Source of the DNA: Patescibacteria group bacterium
GTDB lineage: Bacteria; Patescibacteriota; Patescibacteriia; 2-12-FULL-60-25
Reading direction: 5' to 3'
Length of the DNA: 64,000 bases
Assembly (NCBI GenBank): GCA_029210915.1
Contig: JARGGJ010000001.1
Coordinates: 39,862 to 103,861, forward strand
Below are positions 1 through 9,096 of the stretch, in pieces. A program made the translations under genes and the position numbers. The notes under the pieces were generated by a model. It searched no databases and was not told the origin of the DNA. It worked only from the letters and a program-made list of their open reading frames with translations. Each line of letters begins with the position of its first letter. Position 1 is the first letter of the stretch.

Positions 1-70
1 CTTCCGGATCTGCTTTAAACCGCAAGAAGAGTTCGTGCTCTTCTTCGATTGTTAGTTTATCTGGCGGCAT
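1..70 (-). CDS. N-terminal fragment of a protein cut by the window edge
   Basis: The minus strand opens with ATG at position 70 and stays open for 23 codons to the window edge, reading MPPDKLTIEEEHELFLRFKA and onward. A pattern of LT-x-EEE-x-x-LF-x-RFKADPE resembles the start of region 1.2 in sigma-70 type factors, but the piece is too short to decide. No obvious Shine-Dalgarno sequence precedes it. Confidence 0.35.
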   Translation of the reverse strand, partial: MPPDKLTIEEEHELFLRFKADPE

Positions 71-163
71 AATGATAACGAAAATGATTCAATGTGAATG
101 ACATAAGTATAAAAGATTTACCCTATTTTAGCAATAAAAATAGCCGTAAGATACGGCAAAAAG

Positions 164-829
164 TTATTGCGTTGATGAAGGTGGAGCAATGGTTGCATTC
201 CGATCATAATGTTCAATCGCAGCATCTATTTTTGCTCCTTCCAAATTAAAATCATCTGGGGCTGATTTTAGCATTCTTAAAACATCCCCCATCTCAAAAA
301 TCGCTTCATAAGATACAGGATCCCCACTCAATGTCGCAAGATATCGCCTAAACACATGCTCTCTATCGGCATCAAAAACAGAAACTATCTTTGCAACGCT
401 AAATCCTTTAGCGCGCATTAAATTCAATACATGCACAAAAGAATTATTTGCCATGTTGTTAGCGGCGGTTGGCATGCTGTACGCATTCACCATTACCAAA
501 CGACTATTTACAGGAACATCTCCATAAAGCAGAATCGGCGCTTTACTGCTCGAAGTAACTTCTATAGGAAGTACGAATGGCAATCCGCATCTATCAGCGT
601 AGATTGCCGCTAGTGCCCTGCAATCATCTGTTGATGATGTTACGGCATCATATGCTCTTGGATCTATCCGATCCGAAAGAAGCTTGAAGACATGTTTGCG
701 CACAATTGGATTGGTTTCCAGCTTGGCCAAATCTACCCTGAAAGGCAATTGCCTAAAGCGTGGCTCTCGCAAACCCACGGCTCCATGAAGGAATATATCC
801 TTCAAAGCCTCGTACAATGAGCTATCCAT
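164..829 (-). CDS. Orotate phosphoribosyltransferase-like protein with degenerate PRPP loop
   Basis: 221 residues. The middle and C-terminal part follow the order of a type I phosphoribosyltransferase: a beta-strand RLVMVNAYSMPTAANN where the PRPP-binding loop would be, then a helix, then KIVSVFDADREHVFRR, which resembles the VVDREEG strand of orotate phosphoribosyltransferase, and a C-terminal EMGDVLRML resembling its final helix. The acidic pair and the TTG of a normal PRPP loop are not visible, so catalysis is doubtful. Start chosen because AGGAAAGGAAG lies a few bases upstream. Could be a PRTase-fold regulator or an unrelated alpha/beta protein; assignment is tentative. Confidence 0.4.
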   Translation of the reverse strand: MDSSLYEALKDIFLHGAVGLREPRFRQLPFRVDLAKLETNPIVRKHVFKLLSDRIDPRAYDAVTSSTDDCRALAAIYADRCGLPFVLPIEVTSSSKAPILLYGDVPVNSRLVMVNAYSMPTAANNMANNSFVHVLNLMRAKGFSVAKIVSVFDADREHVFRRYLATLSGDPVSYEAIFEMGDVLRMLKSAPDDFNLEGAKIDAAIEHYDRNATIAPPSSTQ

Positions 830-904
830 TCGGCCACTTCCTTTCCTAAAAGCAAAAAAGTGCTAAAAGCACCTTACCAAATACTACAGATGATGCAAGT
901 ATAT

Positions 905-1552
905 CTACTTGAAATCTGACTTATTATTATTTTTGTTGACCATTTTTTCTCTAATCCAAGCATAAATACCCGGAGATATGGACAACAATATAACTACCCC
1001 TATAACAATGTGCAGATATCGATCCACCCCCGGAATAACCTTTCCTAAAAAATAACCGATTCCGAGCATCGACCCGGTCCAAGCAATCCCACCAATTACA
1101 TTAAATAATAAAAACCTCTTATAAGGCATGCTGCCTGCACCGGCCACAATCGGCGCAAACGTTCTGACGATCGGCATAAACCTTGCCAAAATAATCGTCT
1201 TACCTCCATGCTTATCATAAAAAGCTTTCGCCTTTAACAAATGATCTTTTGCGAACAAAATAGATTTCTCGCGCTTAAATAACTTTGGTCCCACATACTT
1301 TCCAAATTGATAACCAACACTATCGCCAACAATTGCCATAGTCGCCAATAAAAAGAAAAGCTCCCATATATTTAAATAACCCTGAGTTGCAAGTAACCCG
1401 GCTGTAACCAATAACGAATCCCCGGGCAAAAAGAAACCAAACAACAACCCGGATTCTGCAAAAACTATAATTGCAAGCACCGTATAACCACCCCAAGTAA
1501 TTAAAGCATTCAAATTATGCAAATTGCTAAAAAATGTAATTATGTAATCCAT
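905..1552 (-). CDS. DedA family membrane protein
   Basis: 215 residues, typical of DedA/SNARE-associated proteins, which are polytopic inner-membrane proteins linked to lipid carrier flipping and membrane-potential homeostasis. Visible family signatures are FAESGLLFGFFLPGDSLL near residues 31-48 and RFMPIVRTFAPIVAGAG near residues 123-139, with a G-rich tail membrane helix near residues 150-200. The C-terminus ends in a basic, asparagine-rich cytoplasmic stretch. It seems monocistronic; the 276 bp upstream are filled with a tandem repeat. Confidence 0.85.
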   Translation of the reverse strand: MDYIITFFSNLHNLNALITWGGYTVLAIIVFAESGLLFGFFLPGDSLLVTAGLLATQGYLNIWELFFLLATMAIVGDSVGYQFGKYVGPKLFKREKSILFAKDHLLKAKAFYDKHGGKTIILARFMPIVRTFAPIVAGAGSMPYKRFLLFNVIGGIAWTGSMLGIGYFLGKVIPGVDRYLHIVIGVVILLSISPGIYAWIREKMVNKNNNKSDFK

Positions 1553-1577
1553 GCGCTATAGCATACCATAACGGCGT

Positions 1578-1712
1578 CAAACGTCGAACGTCATAACGTC
1601 ATAAAGTCATAAAGTCATAAAGTCATAACGTCTTAACGTTTTTAACGTTCATAACGTTTATAACGTTTATAACGTCTTAACGTTTTTAACGTTCATAACG
1701 TTTATAACGAGT
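1578..1712. repeat. AACGTTTATAACGT-type tandem repeats
   Basis: Degenerate tandem array of TAACGT/ATAAAGTC words. A 44-bp unit beginning CGTCTTAACGTTTTTAACG at 1629 is repeated from 1673. Related short runs occur at 7050-7080, 20725-20805 and 38098-38138, always intergenic. The array sits between divergent dedA and glpK. Confidence 0.8.
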
Positions 1713-1828
1713 TAATGTAGTTTTCTAAAAATTCCCGGTCAGACATTTGTTGTTTGAAGTTTATCGTTAAACGTTCAATGTTATTTGTGACTTTAAAGTT
1801 TTTAGTTTGTAGTTTATAGTATTGTAAT

Positions 1829-3304
1829 ATGAAATATATTTTAGCTCTCGACATCGGAACAACCAGCACTCGTGCCATTTTGTTCGATACGCATCTGATT
1901 AAAAAAGATCAAATCTCGCACAAACTAAACATTTACACAACGGAAACCGGCGAAGTGGAGCAAGACCCGGTAGAGCTTTGGGACAAAACTTTAAACGCAG
2001 CTAAAGATGTAATCAAAAAAAATCGTATAAGCTCAAAAAACATCTCTTGTATAGGCATTACAAATCAACGCGAAACAACAATTGTTTGGGATGCTGCCAC
2101 CGGCAAACCGCTTAACCGCGCCATAGTTTGGCAAGATCGCCGCACATCATCTAGGTGCAAAGCTATCGAAAAACAACGAGCTCTAGCAAGGCGCATCAAG
2201 GTTTTAACCGGTTTGGTAATCGATCCGAGTTTTAGCGCCACAAAGATGGAATGGCTAAACAACAAATTAAAAAGCAAAAAGAAACGTTTACTTTTCGGTA
2301 CGGTTGATTCTTGGATCCTCTGGAACTTAACCGGAAAAAAATCTTATGCCACCGAACCGTCAAACGCCAGTCGAACAATGCTAATGAATTTAAAAACCCA
2401 AACTTGGGATACTGAACTTTTAAAACTTTTTAACATCGAAGAGCGCCAACTCCCCCGTATTCAAGATTCTGATAGCAACTTCGGTGAAAGTGAAAAAAAA
2501 CTCTTTGGTATCAAAATCCCAATCACTGGGATTCTTGGCGATCAACAATCCGCTCTTTTCAGCCATGGGCCTCTACATAAAGAAATGCTGGCGGTTACAT
2601 ATGGCACCGGAATTTTTACACTAAAAACCATTGGCCAGATTCCTCGCCCGGCAACAAGCGGCATACTCACAACAGTAGGCTGGAAAAGATCGGGGCGAGC
2701 AACCGAATTCGCTTACGAAACCAGCGCATTAACCGGTGGCGCTATGCTCGAATGGTTAAAAAATAACATGCACTTGGTAGAAACCATGAAAGAATTCGAT
2801 GAACTCGCCGCCAAGGTAGAGACTACGGGCGGAGTTACAATCGTACCTGCTTTCTCGGGCCTCGCGGCACCCGATTGGGATCCTGCCGCGCGCGGGTTAA
2901 TAATCGGTTTAAACCGCGCTACGGAAAGAACCCATATCTGTCGTGCGGCTATCGAAGCCATCGCCTGCCAAACCGAGCGCATGGCAGCACTTTTAAGCGA
3001 ACAGACCGGTTCCAAAATTACATCTTGGAGAGTCTCGGGTGGGTTAACGCGTTCCGCGCCGCTAATGCAAAGCCAAGCCGATATTAGCAACGTCCGCCTC
3101 TGCCTACCTGCCGAGCTCGAAGCCACAGGTGCCGGAGCTGCAATGATAGCCGGCCTTGGCGCCAAAATTTGGCCCACTTGGCGCGAAGCTTCTAAAAATC
3201 AAACGTGCAAAAAATCTTACTCCCCCAAACGTACCAAGCGCGGTCACGCATTCCTCGAGCAATACGAAAGAGCTTTAGAACGAGCACGGGGTTGGATACA
3301 ATAA
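1829..3304 (+). CDS. glpK: Glycerol kinase
   Basis: 491 residues, close to the 495-500 of bacterial GlpK, a FGGY-family cytoplasmic kinase making glycerol-3-phosphate from glycerol and ATP. The phosphate-1 loop DIGTTSTRAILFD (residues 8-20), the GITNQRETTIVWD strand near residue 75, GDQQSALF near residue 237 and the adenosine-binding GGLTRSAPLMQ near residue 400 are all present. No glpF or glpD lies next to it; it stands alone downstream of a repeat array, so the source of glycerol (perhaps lipid turnover) cannot be told from context. Confidence 0.93.
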   Translation: MKYILALDIGTTSTRAILFDTHLIKKDQISHKLNIYTTETGEVEQDPVELWDKTLNAAKDVIKKNRISSKNISCIGITNQRETTIVWDAATGKPLNRAIVWQDRRTSSRCKAIEKQRALARRIKVLTGLVIDPSFSATKMEWLNNKLKSKKKRLLFGTVDSWILWNLTGKKSYATEPSNASRTMLMNLKTQTWDTELLKLFNIEERQLPRIQDSDSNFGESEKKLFGIKIPITGILGDQQSALFSHGPLHKEMLAVTYGTGIFTLKTIGQIPRPATSGILTTVGWKRSGRATEFAYETSALTGGAMLEWLKNNMHLVETMKEFDELAAKVETTGGVTIVPAFSGLAAPDWDPAARGLIIGLNRATERTHICRAAIEAIACQTERMAALLSEQTGSKITSWRVSGGLTRSAPLMQSQADISNVRLCLPAELEATGAGAAMIAGLGAKIWPTWREASKNQTCKKSYSPKRTKRGHAFLEQYERALERARGWIQ

Positions 3305-3433
3305 AAAATTATGAATTAAAAATTATGAATTAAAAATTTACGAGCCCTTCGGCATTATTATATAAGATAAATATCGAGCCAAGCTCGATTCCAACATTCT
3401 TAATTCATAATTCATAATTCATAATTAATTTCT
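3305..3433. repeat. AT-rich inverted repeat between glpK and CYTH gene
   Basis: Three AATTATGAATTAAA-like words after glpK are mirrored by three AATTCATAATTC words before the next gene, so the whole 130-bp spacer can fold into a long hairpin. A short CGAGC/GCTCG palindrome lies in the middle; close variants occur near 11890, 53115 and 53320. Confidence 0.7.
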
Positions 3434-3436
3434 AAC

Positions 3437-4036
3437 ATGTTCGAAATCGAGAAAAAATTTCACCTATCCACTGAGCAACAAAAACGCCTGCTTGATGGCG
3501 CTCTGTTTATATCGGAAAAGCAAGTTAACGATAGTTATTTTGATGATAAAAATTTTAGCCTCACCACAAAAGATTGGTGGCTCCGCAATCGCAACGGAGA
3601 TTACGAACTAAAAGTTGCTCTAGCCGGGCACGACATGCGAGTAATCAATCAATATAATGAAATCACAGACGAAGAAGGAATACGCGCTAAGCTCAACCTC
3701 CCCAAAACCAGCTCTCTTCATGATGACATTGTCACATCCGGCTTTCTCCCTTTTGTAAATTGCACAACCACCCGTCGTAAATATAAAAAAGACATCTTTA
3801 CAATCGACTTGGACGAAGTGGAATATGACAGTGACTTTGACTACAATATAGCTGAAATAGAAATCACTTTTGAAAAAGAAGAGGATAAGCAATCAGCCAT
3901 CGACAATATCCTGAATTTCGCAAAAAAACACAACCTCACAGACGAACCTGTTCGCGGAAAAATTGTTGAATATCTACTGGAAAAGCGCCCCAAACACTAC
4001 GAAGCACTTGTAGATGCCGGGGTTGTAAAGGAATAA
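3437..4036 (+). CDS. CYTH domain protein (thiamine-triphosphatase/class IV cyclase-like)
   Basis: 199 residues. The N-terminus MFEIEKKF carries the ExExK signature of the CYTH (triphosphate tunnel) superfamily, and further charged strands typical of the tunnel are visible (WWLRNRNGDYELKV, TRRKYKKDIFTIDLDEVEYD, IAEIEITFEKEED). Members hydrolyse thiamine triphosphate, inorganic triphosphate or make cAMP; substrate cannot be decided from sequence. The sole in-frame ATG follows the hairpin spacer directly. Monocistronic, followed by a palindromic repeat. Confidence 0.8.
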   Translation: MFEIEKKFHLSTEQQKRLLDGALFISEKQVNDSYFDDKNFSLTTKDWWLRNRNGDYELKVALAGHDMRVINQYNEITDEEGIRAKLNLPKTSSLHDDIVTSGFLPFVNCTTTRRKYKKDIFTIDLDEVEYDSDFDYNIAEIEITFEKEEDKQSAIDNILNFAKKHNLTDEPVRGKIVEYLLEKRPKHYEALVDAGVVKE

Positions 4037-4047
4037 ATGACAATAAA

Positions 4048-4105
4048 AATAGCAAATAGCAAATGGCAAGAGTAACTTAAGTAACTCTTGCCATTTGTTA
4101 TTTGA
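4048..4105. repeat. GGCAAGAG palindrome (dispersed REP-like element)
   Basis: AAATGGCAAGAGT (4061-4073) is mirrored by ACTCTTGCCATTT (4084-4096) with further flanking pairing. Related copies with the word AATAGCAAATGGCAAGAG occur at 7130-7203, 32487-32516, 32905-32940, 36455-36530 and 36903-36937, always at gene ends. Confidence 0.8.
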
Positions 4106-4198
4106 CATTAGTCATTGGGAAGCTCTTGACAAAACTCCCGTTTTCTGGTACGTATATTGGTAGCACTTTCACCTTTTGACTTCATATTGGAGGTTCAA

Positions 4199-4825
4199 AT
4201 GTCACATTTGTCACTGGCAAAACAAATCGAATCAGATGCAATCGACACCGTCGAGGACACCATGACGGGTAACAAACTCAGCCCTTACGAGCGCGCCGAG
4301 CAAAAGCTCAACGCTGTCAAAATTGGCGCCATCGTGATGGCTGTTATTATCTACGCCGGCCTCTCGGCAGAGCTTGGCTTGGCCCTTGGGTCTCTGATCG
4401 CGGGCGGCCTCGCGGCCTTGCTTGTTCCTGTCGCGATTTATTTGCAACGCAACCGTGCTCGCCTCGAAGAAAAATTCATGCGGCGCCTTCTGAAAATTCC
4501 CGAGCCGGTACTGAACGAAGTTTTCGAAACCGACCTTCGCGTTTTTCCAACAGCGCGAGGTTTACAACTTTACTCAAAAACAAATTTTCCCAGATTTTCA
4601 GATCAAAAGTTTGTTCGCGTCATCTTTGATGATGTACCGAACGGCATTCTCTATGAGGTAAAAAGTCACTATTTCGAAGAGAAACAATGCGCCGAAGCAC
4701 TGGATCTCCAAGTTCCGGACTCTGAACCCCTCGCAAAAGCCTGGGACAAAAAGCTCCGTAACAAGCTTCATAAGAATCCGGATATGGCGATTGAAATCGC
4801 CTACGATCCCAAAGCGCTCAACTAG
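4199..4825 (+). CDS. Two-helix membrane protein of unknown function
   Basis: 208 residues. I place the start at 4199 because GGAGG (4189-4193) stands six bases before that ATG; an in-frame ATG 42 bases upstream lacks one. Residues about 42-83 form two closely spaced hydrophobic helices (VKIGAIVMAVIIYAGLSAEL, then LGSLIAGGLAALLVPVAIYL), so both ends face the cytoplasm. The remaining 120 residues are soluble, mixed alpha/beta and charged. A TTGACA at 4126-4131 may be the -35 box; a terminator follows the stop codon. I do not recognise a family. Confidence 0.7.
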   Translation: MSHLSLAKQIESDAIDTVEDTMTGNKLSPYERAEQKLNAVKIGAIVMAVIIYAGLSAELGLALGSLIAGGLAALLVPVAIYLQRNRARLEEKFMRRLLKIPEPVLNEVFETDLRVFPTARGLQLYSKTNFPRFSDQKFVRVIFDDVPNGILYEVKSHYFEEKQCAEALDLQVPDSEPLAKAWDKKLRNKLHKNPDMAIEIAYDPKALN

Positions 4826-4828
4826 CAC

Positions 4829-4850
4829 AGCACCACTTGGTGCTTCTTTT
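4829..4850 (+). terminator. Rho-independent terminator
   Basis: AGCACC-ACTT-GGTGCT hairpin followed by TCTTTT, 4 bases after the stop codon of the preceding membrane-protein gene. Confidence 0.75.
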
Positions 4851-4900
4851 AATACCTTGATTAACAGGATTAAGAGGATTTACAGGATTGTTAATTATGT

Positions 4901-4929
4901 AAAAACAAAAGACGCCTCAACGAGACGCC
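4901..4929 (-). terminator. Rho-independent terminator of hppA
   Basis: On the minus strand GGCGTCTC-GTT-GAGGCGTC forms an 8-bp stem with two G-U pairs, followed by TTTTGTTTTT. It lies 40 bases beyond the hppA stop codon. Confidence 0.7.
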
Positions 4930-4969
4930 TTTCATTTTATACGAAGTACTATGTACGATGTACGTTTTT

Positions 4970-6964
4970 TTATACAAGCAATCCAACCAATAGAAGTGCT
5001 ACGATATTAAGTATTTTAATCATCGGGTTAATTGCCGGGCCGGCTGTGTCTTTGTATGGATCGCCAACAGTGTCACCTGTTACGGCAGCCTGGTGAGCAA
5101 ACGAACCCTTGCCGCCAAAATTACCGGATTCAATATATTTCTTGGCATTATCCCAAGCTCCGCCTCCGGAAGTCATCGAAATTGCAACAAACAATCCTGT
5201 AACGATAGAACCTACAAGCACACCGCCAAGTGCAACAGGACCCAAAGTAAAACCGACTACGATTGGTACAACGATTGGCAAAAGCGCTGGAATAATCATA
5301 TTCTTTAACGCACCTTTGGTAACAATATCAACCGCTTTACCATACTCCGGTTTTTGTGAACCATCCATGATTCCTGGCAATTCTTTAAACTGTCTGCGAA
5401 CTTCCTCAACAACCGCACCCGCAGTTCTGCCAACAGCTTCCATCGCGAATGCTCCAAAGAGGTATGGTAATAAACCACCAATAAACAATCCAACTATAAC
5501 TTTCGGATCCTGCAACATAAAAGTTAAAGGATGACCCAACTCCGCAAATTCCTGGGTGTAAGCGGCAAACAATACTAGCGCCGCGAGTCCGGCTGATGCT
5601 ATTGCATAACCTTTTGTAACAGCTTTGGTTGTATTTCCTACAGCGTCCAGAGGATCTGTAATATCGCGAACCGATTCCGGAAGCTCCGCCATTTCAGCGA
5701 TTCCACCGGCATTATCGGTGATAGGCCCATAAGCATCAATCGCAACTATAATTCCTGTTAGAGAAAGCATGGCCATGGCAGCTATAGCCACGCCGTATAA
5801 TCCTGCAAGCGAAAAAGCCCACAAAATTCCGATACAGATAATAATCACAGGAATGGCTGTTGATTTCATCGACACGGCGAGACCTGCAATAACATTTGTG
5901 CCGTGACCGGATTGTGATGCCTCTGCAATTCCTTTAACCGGTTTGTATTCTGTTGAAGTGTAGTATTCTGTAATCCAAACCATACCGGCTGTAACCAGCA
6001 AACCGATCAAAGCACATTTGAACATTTCGTATGCGCCAAGCACCGAACCCTCCGGAAAGAAATTGAAAGCTAAAAACCAAAAAGCAACAGCTGCCAAAAC
6101 TCCAGCCGCAATCAATCCTTTATAAAGCGCGCCCATTACATTCTTTTTAGCTCCAAGTCGAATAAAAAAAGTTCCAATAATAGATGTAAAAATTGATACT
6201 GCACCAATAGCCAGAGGAAACATTACAGCCGCTTCGTTATTTCTAAATGTAAGCGATGCAAGTAACATAGCCGCAACCGCAGTTACAACATATGTTTCAT
6301 ACAAGTCTGCAGCCATGCCGGCACAATCGCCAACATTATCGCCAACATTATCGGCAATAACAGCCGGGTTGCGCGGATCATCCTCCGGGATGCCAGCCTC
6401 TACCTTTCCAACAAGGTCAGCGCCCACATCTGCAGCTTTGGTAAATATACCACCTCCAAGACGTGAGAAAACCGAGATCAAAGATCCACCAAAACCTATA
6501 CCAACGAGTGCTTTAAGATCACCTGTAATTGCATAAAAGCCGGCGACACCAAGAAGCGCCATACCTACAACAAAAAGCCCGGTAACAGTTCCGCCTTTTA
6601 CAGCAACGTCGAGTGCCTCTTTCATACCTTTCTTAGCAGCTTCTGCAGTACGAACATTAGCGCGAACAGAGACGCTCATACCAATATAACCGGCGAGCCC
6701 CGACAAGAAAGCACCAACGGCAAAACCCAAAGCCATATTGATGCCGAGCGTAAACCAAAGTGCAAAAAACACTACAGCGCCGATAATTCCAATCATCTTA
6801 AACTGACGGCTTAGATATGCTTTTGCGCCCTCTTGAATCGCTTTTGCAATTTCCACCATTTTTCCTTCACCCTGGCTTTTCGCCAAAACCCACTTAGTAA
6901 GGTATCCGCCCCAAGCCAAAGCCACAACAGCCGCAACTAGGGCAAAAATCAAATAACTGTTCAT
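4970..6964 (-). CDS. hppA: Membrane proton-translocating pyrophosphatase, K+-independent type
   Basis: 664 residues, about 16 membrane helices. Couples pyrophosphate hydrolysis to ion pumping across the cytoplasmic membrane. The catalytic loop [20 protein letters not shown] (residues 179-198), the metal-binding [19 protein letters not shown] (205-223) and the C-terminal GGAWDNAKK are intact. In the motif GNTTKA (443-448) residue 447 is Lys; the Ala-to-Lys exchange at this place is the established mark of K+-independent H+-pumping enzymes. Starts at an ATG preceded by AAGTATGAACAG-like sequence without strong Shine-Dalgarno. Monocistronic, with its own terminator. In a fermentative small-genome cell it would convert biosynthetic pyrophosphate into a proton gradient. 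Confidence 0.95.
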   Translation of the reverse strand: MNSYLIFALVAAVVALAWGGYLTKWVLAKSQGEGKMVEIAKAIQEGAKAYLSRQFKMIGIIGAVVFFALWFTLGINMALGFAVGAFLSGLAGYIGMSVSVRANVRTAEAAKKGMKEALDVAVKGGTVTGLFVVGMALLGVAGFYAITGDLKALVGIGFGGSLISVFSRLGGGIFTKAADVGADLVGKVEAGIPEDDPRNPAVIADNVGDNVGDCAGMAADLYETYVVTAVAAMLLASLTFRNNEAAVMFPLAIGAVSIFTSIIGTFFIRLGAKKNVMGALYKGLIAAGVLAAVAFWFLAFNFFPEGSVLGAYEMFKCALIGLLVTAGMVWITEYYTSTEYKPVKGIAEASQSGHGTNVIAGLAVSMKSTAIPVIIICIGILWAFSLAGLYGVAIAAMAMLSLTGIIVAIDAYGPITDNAGGIAEMAELPESVRDITDPLDAVGNTTKAVTKGYAIASAGLAALVLFAAYTQEFAELGHPLTFMLQDPKVIVGLFIGGLLPYLFGAFAMEAVGRTAGAVVEEVRRQFKELPGIMDGSQKPEYGKAVDIVTKGALKNMIIPALLPIVVPIVVGFTLGPVALGGVLVGSIVTGLFVAISMTSGGGAWDNAKKYIESGNFGGKGSFAHQAAVTGDTVGDPYKDTAGPAINPMIKILNIVALLLVGLLV

Positions 6965-7129
6965 ACTTATAAGTTTTTTTAAAACAATTAGTTATTTAGT
7001 AAAAATCGTCGCTCGTCCCGCGTCCTACGTACCACGACACAACTCGTGATGAACGTTATAAACGTAACAAACGTCGATCGTTAGAATGTGCTTATAATAG
7101 GTAAAATCAGCCAAAATGTCAACAAACAC

Positions 7130-7203
7130 AATATCAAATAGCAAATATCAAATAGCAAGAGTTACTTAAGCTTCTCTTGCTATTTGCTATTTGTTATTTG
7201 CCA
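7130..7203. repeat. GGCAAGAG-family palindrome
   Basis: AATAGCAAGAG ... CTCTTGCTATT inverted repeat with flanking AAATAGCAAAT words; member of the dispersed family described at 4048. It overlaps the last codons of the gene that follows on the minus strand. Confidence 0.7.
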
Positions 7204-8132
7204 TTATTGAGCCATTCCTCAAATTCCTCCCTAATTTTAGCCACGGATTCAAAGTTGGTTACTTCAAGTAAAGCCGACCGGAACTGCGCAGCTTCCCATT
7301 TGCGTGCAAACTCACTGATTCTTATTGCTTCCTCCTCTGTTAATTCTCCACGGCGCAAAGGCTCCACTATCCCCTTTTGATAAGCCGCGAACCCGGCATG
7401 CACTTTTGGATCTAAAGCGGAAAATATTTTTACGCGATCGGTCGACGTTCTTCTGCTGGTTGATGGTGACTTCCGTAACAAATCTATCATCGCCTCTAAC
7501 CCTTTTACTTCGTAGATCCAAAGCAACAATGCCGCTCCCACAAAATACTCCGCTCCTTGCAAATCCTCTTTCACCCTTTCACTCACCGGATGCTCCAAAT
7601 CCAAACACCTCTCATAAACATCCGGCATTTCCTCATTTAATCCTTTAACCTTAATCCTTAATCGTCTAGAAAGCTCCGCGACGTTAGTCGCTTCTTTAGT
7701 TCCAAGATATTCAATCAGCGTCGCCCACCCCTCGTCCAACAATCTAACCACTGGTTGCTGAGGTAATTTAGTCACAGACCACAAGGCTAGATGCGCAAGT
7801 TCATGCTTATAAACCCTCTCCATTCCCGGATACTCCCAACCTTGTTCATCAAGCACTTCCTCAAACTCTTTTTGCGATTCCTTAGTTTTAAACTTCTCAT
7901 CAAAGATAATTTCCGCCTCAGGGACGGTCACCATTCCAATTCTACCTAACTCCAACTTATCATCAGATGATTCAACAAACTTCTCCTTTATATTCGGCAA
8001 CGTCCATCCACCTATACCCAAAATCCTCAAAGATTCCGCCAATTCAAAAACCGCCCGCTCCGCCACATCCATCCTCATGGGGCAAATAAGCTTAAAAACC
8101 CTCCTTTCCTTCCTGCGGGGCATTTCCAACAT
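7194..8132 (-). CDS. Gluzincin-like putative metallopeptidase
   Basis: 312 residues, no signal peptide. HELAH (residues 110-114) in the helix YKHELAHLALW is a zinc HExxH motif, and DEGWATLIEYL (133-143) supplies the downstream glutamate in the LxEGxA pattern seen in peptidase-MA-like gluzincins. The spacing of about 20 residues fits that fold. The rest is helical and charged. Cytoplasmic by prediction; substrate unknown. Monocistronic with palindromic repeats on both sides. A second unrelated-looking HExxH protein lies at 36935-38059. Confidence 0.6.
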   Translation of the reverse strand: MLEMPRRKERRVFKLICPMRMDVAERAVFELAESLRILGIGGWTLPNIKEKFVESSDDKLELGRIGMVTVPEAEIIFDEKFKTKESQKEFEEVLDEQGWEYPGMERVYKHELAHLALWSVTKLPQQPVVRLLDEGWATLIEYLGTKEATNVAELSRRLRIKVKGLNEEMPDVYERCLDLEHPVSERVKEDLQGAEYFVGAALLLWIYEVKGLEAMIDLLRKSPSTSRRTSTDRVKIFSALDPKVHAGFAAYQKGIVEPLRRGELTEEEAIRISEFARKWEAAQFRSALLEVTNFESVAKIREEFEEWLNNGK

Positions 8133-8188
8133 AATTTAACTTACTTTAGACTGTAAATCGGGGTTTTACAAGTCTGAATTTCCCCATT

Positions 8189-8314
8189 GTCTGAACCTTG
8201 ATTTACGAACCGATTTACAACCAAATTTACATGATTACTCAATGTATAAATAATTATTCCTATAGTAATCAAGGTAATTTGAGCGAAAATCTGAGTGAAA
8301 ATCAAGGTTCAGAC
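8189..8314. repeat. 126-bp imperfect palindrome, copy 1
   Basis: Ends GTCTGAACCTTGATT and AATCAAGGTTCAGAC are mirror images, with partial pairing inward around GATTACT/AGTAATC. A diverged copy of the same size lies at 10285-10409, again directly beyond the terminator of a pentapeptide-repeat gene. Size and shape are like a MITE, but no target duplication was made out. Confidence 0.75.
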
Positions 8315-8317
8315 AAA

Positions 8318-8347
8318 AAGAAAAGCCGCGTACAAGTGCACGCGGCT
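8318..8347 (-). terminator. Terminator of pentapeptide gene 1
   Basis: Minus strand AGCCGCGT-GCACTTGT-ACGCGGCT followed by TTTCTTTTTG. Same hairpin as at 10411-10440, related hairpins at 16551-16577 and 17233-17265. Confidence 0.85.
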
Positions 8348-8366
8348 GGTAGCCAAATATGAAAGA

Positions 8367-8897
8367 TTAATCAGCAAATTCGATGGAGGCCATATGAGTT
8401 GCAAAACAAATTTTTGCATCATCACGACGAATACCCTTTACGCCAGTGATGATAGCACACCACCAGTTCACTCCGTGCGTTTTCGCCCTAGAGAAATCCG
8501 CCCCTGAAAGATTCGAACCTGAAAGATTAGCCCTGGAAAGATCCGCCCCACAAAATTTCGCCCAACAAAAGTTCACCTTCAAGAGTTTGGTCAAACCGAG
8601 ATCCGCTCCAGATAGATCCGCTTTAAGAAGTTTCGCTTCACATAGATCCGCTTCAAATAAATCTACTCCTGTAAGATTAGCTCTGGAAAGATCCGCCTTA
8701 AATAATATCACTTTTGAGAAGTTTGCCTCAGATAGATCTAGCCCAGAGAAATCCTGGTAACTCAAATCTGGTTTCCAATTTGGATGCTCCTTACGCATCG
8801 CATGATACTTCTCAATTCCTTCAGAACCACTTTTCAAGAGCTTAGCCAATTCTTCAACACTCGGCGGTGTCCAATCGCTTTTATTCTCTTCTCTCAT
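8367..8897 (-). CDS. Pentapeptide-repeat protein 1 of a three-member family
   Basis: 176 residues. Residues 1-45 form a charged domain (REENKSDWTPPSVEELAK, then EGIEKYHAMRKEHPNWKPDLS) that recurs almost unchanged in the proteins at 10460-11170 and 17286-17738. Residues about 46-145 are A(D/N)LS-type pentapeptide repeats, expected to form a right-handed quadrilateral beta-helix. The last 30 residues carry VNWWCAIITGVKGIRRDDA. No signal peptide. Target unknown: some pentapeptide proteins mimic DNA for gyrase, most have no known role. GAGGAG stands 7 bases before the ATG. Shares promoter, leader and terminator with its paralogues. Confidence 0.85.
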   Translation of the reverse strand: MREENKSDWTPPSVEELAKLLKSGSEGIEKYHAMRKEHPNWKPDLSYQDFSGLDLSEANFSKVILFKADLSRANLTGVDLFEADLCEAKLLKADLSGADLGLTKLLKVNFCWAKFCGADLSRANLSGSNLSGADFSRAKTHGVNWWCAIITGVKGIRRDDAKICFATHMASIEFAD

Positions 8898-8930
8898 CTC
8901 ACATCTCCTCGCTCTTTCGAGCTTTTGATT

Positions 8931-8957
8931 GTACGTTCTCGGGTTAATTCAAGAATG
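8931..8957 (-). promoter_or_regulatory. Shared 5' leader element, copy A
   Basis: 27-bp element, minus strand ATTCTTGAATTAACCCGAGA in its core, at the expected transcription start. One mismatch to 11204-11230; shorter versions at 17143-17167 and 17769-17793. Downstream, GCTC-GAAA-GAGC (8911-8922) forms a hairpin just before the ribosome binding site; the paralogue has GCCC-AAAA-GGGC in the same place. Confidence 0.7.
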
Positions 8958-8961
8958 TGGT

Positions 8962-8990
8962 ATTTAAGCAGAAAAAGAGGGTTCTGTCAA
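8962..8990 (-). promoter_or_regulatory. Promoter of pentapeptide gene 1
   Basis: TTGACA, 17-bp spacer, TTAAAT on the minus strand. Confidence 0.7.
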
Positions 8991-9001
8991 GAGTGGCACA
9001 A

Positions 9002-9075
9002 CCCCTCTAAATCTCCCCTTGTCATGGGAGACTTGCTATTCAAGCATATAGCCCCCTGACAAGGGGGTTGGGGGT
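9002..9075. repeat. CCCCTTGTCA/TGACAAGGGG repeat, copy 1
   Basis: AACCCCT, AAATC, CCCCTTGTCA, a GGGA-CTTG spacer and CCCCCTGACAAGGGGGTTGG recur in the same order at 11274-11346, upstream of the second pentapeptide gene. The last part is a short palindrome; a related palindrome is inserted in frame in hflX at 9448-9501. Confidence 0.7.
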
Positions 9076-9096
9076 TGGGGGGGGTTGGGATTTAAG

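Noticed and set aside
2713..3177. 154-codon minus-strand frame inside glpK
   Set aside because: Opposite-strand shadow of a strongly conserved gene; no ribosome binding site.
5109..5534. Plus-strand frame inside hppA
   Set aside because: Shadow of the pyrophosphatase coding sequence; low-complexity Ser/Pro/Thr translation.
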